64,000 bases of DNA from Anaerolineae bacterium (GTDB lineage: Bacteria; Chloroflexota; Anaerolineae; Aggregatilineales; Phototrophicaceae), in the NCBI GenBank assembly GCA_022843745.1, contig JALHNB010000007.1:62001-126000 (forward strand), read 5' to 3'. The position numbers and the translations under genes were made by a program. Of this stretch, positions 61,400-64,000 are shown piece by piece (within the stretch, counting starts at the first letter, position 1; each line of letters begins with the position of its first letter). The notes beneath the pieces are model-generated. The model saw nothing but the letters and a program-made list of their open reading frames with translations, was not told the DNA's origin and ran no database searches.

Positions 61400-62070
61400 T
61401 TGTTGATGATGATCTGGTATTGGCCGACGTAGTATCATTTACGCTGCGTCGTGCGGGTTTTGACGTGCTGTTGGCGCACGATGGCGTGACGGCATTAGAG
61501 CGATTTTATGCGGAATCGCCAGGAATTGTGATTTTGGATTTGCAGCTTCCGAGCAAAGACGGCCTGGAAGTCTGCCGGGAAATTCGAACAAAATCGGATA
61601 CGCCGATTGTGATGCTCTCGGTACGCGATAGTGATGACGATGTTGTCAAAGGTCTGGCGTTGGGCGCGGATGATTACATCACCAAGCCGTTCAGTCCGGC
61701 GCAGTTGGTGGCGCGGGCGCAGGCGGTTTTGCGTCGTGCTGGCAAAAACCCGCTGCCAGGGAAGCTCACATTTGTCGGCATTACGCTTAACCCGGATCGA
61801 CACACGTTTGAGCGCCCTGATGAGCCGCCGATTCAGCTTACACAGCTTGAATTCAAGTTGATGGAAACGTTGATGCTCAACCACGAGCAGGTGCTATCCG
61901 TCAACACTTTGATTGACCGTGTTTGGGGGCCAAACGGCGCTGACCGTGCGATGCTCAAGCAGTTAGTCTATCGCCTTCGTCGCAAAATCGAGCCAGAAGA
62001 TACCGATAACACCGTCTATATCGAGGCTGTCCCCGGCATTGGTTATGCCCTGATGCGCCGTAATCAATAG
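61387..62070 (+). CDS. OmpR/PhoB-family response regulator
   Basis: A 227-residue regulator. The receiver has D7-D8-D9, the phosphoacceptor D51 in VILDLQLPSKDG, and Lys in DDYITKPFSPAQL; the winged helix follows from about 130 with LTQLEFKLMETLM and DRVWGPNGADRAMLKQLVYRLRRKIE. It is the partner of the kinase just upstream. Its family binds 11-bp direct repeats, and such repeats lie 25 bp after its stop. Confidence 0.95.
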   Translation: MKALVVDDDLVLADVVSFTLRRAGFDVLLAHDGVTALERFYAESPGIVILDLQLPSKDGLEVCREIRTKSDTPIVMLSVRDSDDDVVKGLALGADDYITKPFSPAQLVARAQAVLRRAGKNPLPGKLTFVGITLNPDRHTFERPDEPPIQLTQLEFKLMETLMLNHEQVLSVNTLIDRVWGPNGADRAMLKQLVYRLRRKIEPEDTDNTVYIEAVPGIGYALMRRNQ

Positions 62071-62094
62071 AAATAAAGTGTATAAAGGTCGATT

Positions 62095-62127
62095 TTGTGA
62101 CCGTCTTGTGACCACATCGTAACTCCC
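62095..62127 (+). promoter_or_regulatory. Pho-box-like 11-bp direct repeats
   Basis: TTGTGACCGTC, TTGTGACCACA and the weaker TCGTAACTCCC are three consecutive 11-base units. The -10 box TATACT (62146-62151) follows 18 bases later. This is the spacing of PhoB-class sites that replace the -35 box. The neighbouring regulator is the natural candidate to bind. Confidence 0.7.
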
Positions 62128-62188
62128 CCTATCACCGCCCATCGCTATACTGCGCTCCTATGTAGAGTCATTAACAGGAGCAAATATA

Positions 62189-63244
62189 ATGAAGAAATTT
62201 AAATTATCGTCGGTTTTCTTGCTGCTGATCCTGCTTTCGAGCTTCGGATTTGTCCAGGCGCAGGAAGGCCCGATCATTCTGACACTGGCGGGTTACGCTG
62301 TCCCGCGTGAAGCATATGGCAAAATTATCCCACTATTTCAGGCATATTGGGCAGACCAGCATGACGGCCAGCAGGTGATTTTTCAGGAATCGTATCTGGC
62401 TTCAGGCGCACAGTCCCGTGCAGTTGCGGGTGGTTTTGAGGCCGATATTGTGGCGCTTTCCCAGGAACAGCATGTCACCCGTATTGCTGATGCCGGGTTG
62501 ATTACTCATGATTGGCAAGCCAATGGTTACAACGGCATGGTTTCAACCTCTCTGGCGGTGATTGTCGTGCGTCCTGGTAATCCAAAGGCGATCAATAACT
62601 GGATTGATCTGGCGAAACCCGGTGTGGAAGTGATTACGCCTGACCCCGCGACCAGCGGCGGTGCACAGTGGAACGTGATGGGTGCCTACGGTGCGGCCTA
62701 TCGCGGTCATGTTGAAGGTTATGAGGCTGGGGCAGAGGGCGCTCTACAATTTATCACTGACGTATTCACCAATGTCAGCGTGATGGATGCGGATGGTCGC
62801 GAAAGTTTCCTCACCTTTGAACGTGGTATTGGCGACGCAGCAATTACCTATGAAAACGAATATTATGCTGGGTTATCAGCAGGTGGCGAGTTCGAGGTTG
62901 TTTATCCAACATCAACCATTCTGATCGAAAATCCGATTGCACTGGTCGATGTTTATGTCGATAAACACGGTACCCGTGAAGCAGCAGAAGCATTCCTTGA
63001 GTTTGTCTATACACCAGAAGCGCAGGCCGCTTTTGCCGAAAGTGGTTTCCGTCCGCCTGTAGAGACTGCCGTCGAAGGCGCCGAAGCGACACCCGAACCT
63101 GCCGTTCTGGACGAGACACGCTACCCGACGATTGAAGATCAATTCACCATCGCCGATTTTGGTGGTTGGGCAGAAGTCGTCCCCAGTATTTTCGGTGAAG
63201 AAGGTGTGTTCACCAAAATGATTGCCGAGGTAAAAGGACAGTAA
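62189..63244 (+). CDS. Sulfate/thiosulfate ABC transporter substrate-binding protein
   Basis: A 351-residue exported protein. A signal peptide of about 24 residues (MKKFKLSS... FGFVQAQ) precedes a PBP2 domain of the Sbp/CysP class: LAGYAVPREAYGKIIPLFQ, GFEADIVALSQEQHV, PDPATSGGAQWNVMGAYGA, ALVDVYVDKHGTREAAEAFLEFVY. It has a long C-terminal extension (TPEPAVLDETRYPTIED). The upstream Pho-box-like repeats and two-component system suggest oxyanion-responsive expression. RBS AGGAGCAAAT. Confidence 0.9.
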   Translation: MKKFKLSSVFLLLILLSSFGFVQAQEGPIILTLAGYAVPREAYGKIIPLFQAYWADQHDGQQVIFQESYLASGAQSRAVAGGFEADIVALSQEQHVTRIADAGLITHDWQANGYNGMVSTSLAVIVVRPGNPKAINNWIDLAKPGVEVITPDPATSGGAQWNVMGAYGAAYRGHVEGYEAGAEGALQFITDVFTNVSVMDADGRESFLTFERGIGDAAITYENEYYAGLSAGGEFEVVYPTSTILIENPIALVDVYVDKHGTREAAEAFLEFVYTPEAQAAFAESGFRPPVETAVEGAEATPEPAVLDETRYPTIEDQFTIADFGGWAEVVPSIFGEEGVFTKMIAEVKGQ

Positions 63245-63248
63245 GATT

Positions 63249-64000
63249 ATGCAACTGGCTTTTCCCGCAAAAGCCGCTGCCCGCCCTCATTTGCCATTTG
63301 GTGAATGGGGGCTGCGTGCTGCGGCGATAACGTATCTGATTGTGCTGATTGCGATCCCGGTGATCGTCATCAATATCGAAGGGCTGCGCGGCGGCCTTGA
63401 TCTTTTTTGGACGGATATTACCCGTCCGGCGGCTTTGAGCGCGTTGTGGTTAAGCATCTGGACAGCCGGGGTGATGGCTGTCGTCAATACGATCATGGGT
63501 ACACTGACAGCTTATGTGCTGGTGTTTTATAAATTCCCTGGCAAGCGGCTGCTGGACTCGGTGATTGACCTTCCATTTGCCATTCCGACGCTGGTTACAG
63601 GCGTTATGTTGGTGCTGCTCTATGGTCCACAGACACTTATAGGTGGATTTCTTGACCAACAATTGGGAATTCGCGTTTTGTTCGCGCCGCCGGGAATCAT
63701 CCTGGCGCTGCTGTTTCTGGGCTACCCCTTTGTGATTCGCGCGGTGCAGCCTGTTCTGGCAGGGTTGGATGCGAATCAGCAGGAAGCGGCATTTACGCTC
63801 GGTGCGTCGAGTTGGGTGACATTTCGGCGGGTGGTACTGCCAGCGATTTTTCCGGCGATGATTACGGGTGGACTGCTGGGTTTTGCCCGTGCGCTGGGTG
63901 AATTTGGCTCGATTGTGATCGTCTCCGGCAATATCCCCATGCGCTCACAAACGGCTGCCGTCTACATTTTCGGACAGGTGGAAGGTGGCAATATGGCCGC
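63249..64000 (+). CDS. cysT: Sulfate ABC transporter permease CysT-like, 3' partial
   Basis: The first 250 codons of a membrane permease; the gene runs off the right edge. Starts MQLAFPAKAAARPHLPF; membrane helices at about 24-42, 65-95, 105-125 and on; the EAA loop is EAAFTLGASSWVTFRR and the ALGEFGSIVIVSGNIPMRSQT segment is diagnostic of CysT. It follows the binding-protein gene by 4 bp. A second permease and an ATPase are expected to the right. Confidence 0.92.
   Translation, partial: MQLAFPAKAAARPHLPFGEWGLRAAAITYLIVLIAIPVIVINIEGLRGGLDLFWTDITRPAALSALWLSIWTAGVMAVVNTIMGTLTAYVLVFYKFPGKRLLDSVIDLPFAIPTLVTGVMLVLLYGPQTLIGGFLDQQLGIRVLFAPPGIILALLFLGYPFVIRAVQPVLAGLDANQQEAAFTLGASSWVTFRRVVLPAIFPAMITGGLLGFARALGEFGSIVIVSGNIPMRSQTAAVYIFGQVEGGNMA

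Overview
The window is a GC-moderate bacterial chromosome segment with densely packed genes. No rRNA, tRNA, phage or CRISPR array was found. The gene set (class I-beta DAHP synthase, AroH-type chorismate mutase, RicT/YaaT, RqcH, CtaA/CtaB, a form II CO-dehydrogenase-like molybdenum hydroxylase operon, many dispersed palindromes) best fits a Chloroflexota, Anaerolineae-like bacterium. That placement is inference from gene content; no marker gene settles it.

Region 1 (1-16.4 kb) is an aromatic amino acid supercluster: trpB (cut by the left edge), NUDIX, glycosyltransferase-like and phosphatase genes, trpA, then a strong promoter with a structured leader and intrinsic terminator, then aroH, DAHP synthase, a GNAT gene, tyrA, aroA, aroE, a dienelactone hydrolase, aroC, aroK, aroB, aroQ and glnA, with lysC convergent. 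All seven steps from DAHP to chorismate are present, plus the tyrosine branch. aroB carries an in-frame palindromic repeat.

Region 2 (16.5-30.7 kb) is housekeeping: ricT, a PIG-L deacetylase, a cyanophycinase-like protein, purA, a soluble binding-protein-like gene next to a sensorless histidine kinase, heme A synthesis (ctaA, ctaB) with a cytochrome c, an aldolase and PfkB kinase pair, a SnoaL-family gene remnant, rqcH, GNAT and ppk2.

Region 3 (30.7-44 kb) is envelope and accessory: three glycosyltransferases, a lone ParA, a cupin, a solute-binding protein, a membrane-anchored glycoside hydrolase, a secreted beta-helix plus vanadium-haloperoxidase/PAP2 fusion, an FAD oxidoreductase, two small anchored proteins and a Gfo/Idh dehydrogenase.

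Region 4 (44-55.2 kb) is molybdenum hydroxylase metabolism: one plus-strand large subunit with its own promoter and palindromic operator, facing a minus-strand operon of small (2Fe-2S), large (form II motif) and FAD subunits, MoxR/CoxD, CoxE, XdhC, a molybdopterin-binding protein and a HIT protein.

Region 5 (55.5-59.4 kb) is a WbpD-E-B-I type set for UDP-ManNAc3NAcA, ending at a strong terminator. Region 6 (59.4-64 kb) is a PhoR/PhoB-like two-component pair followed by 11-bp direct repeats and a sulfate ABC transporter (binding protein, CysT-like permease cut by the right edge).

Two genome-wide habits stand out. Palindromic repeats of at least two families sit in intergenic DNA, some nested and one inside a gene. 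Short imperfect tandem duplications recur exactly at gene junctions, copying a stop or start region.
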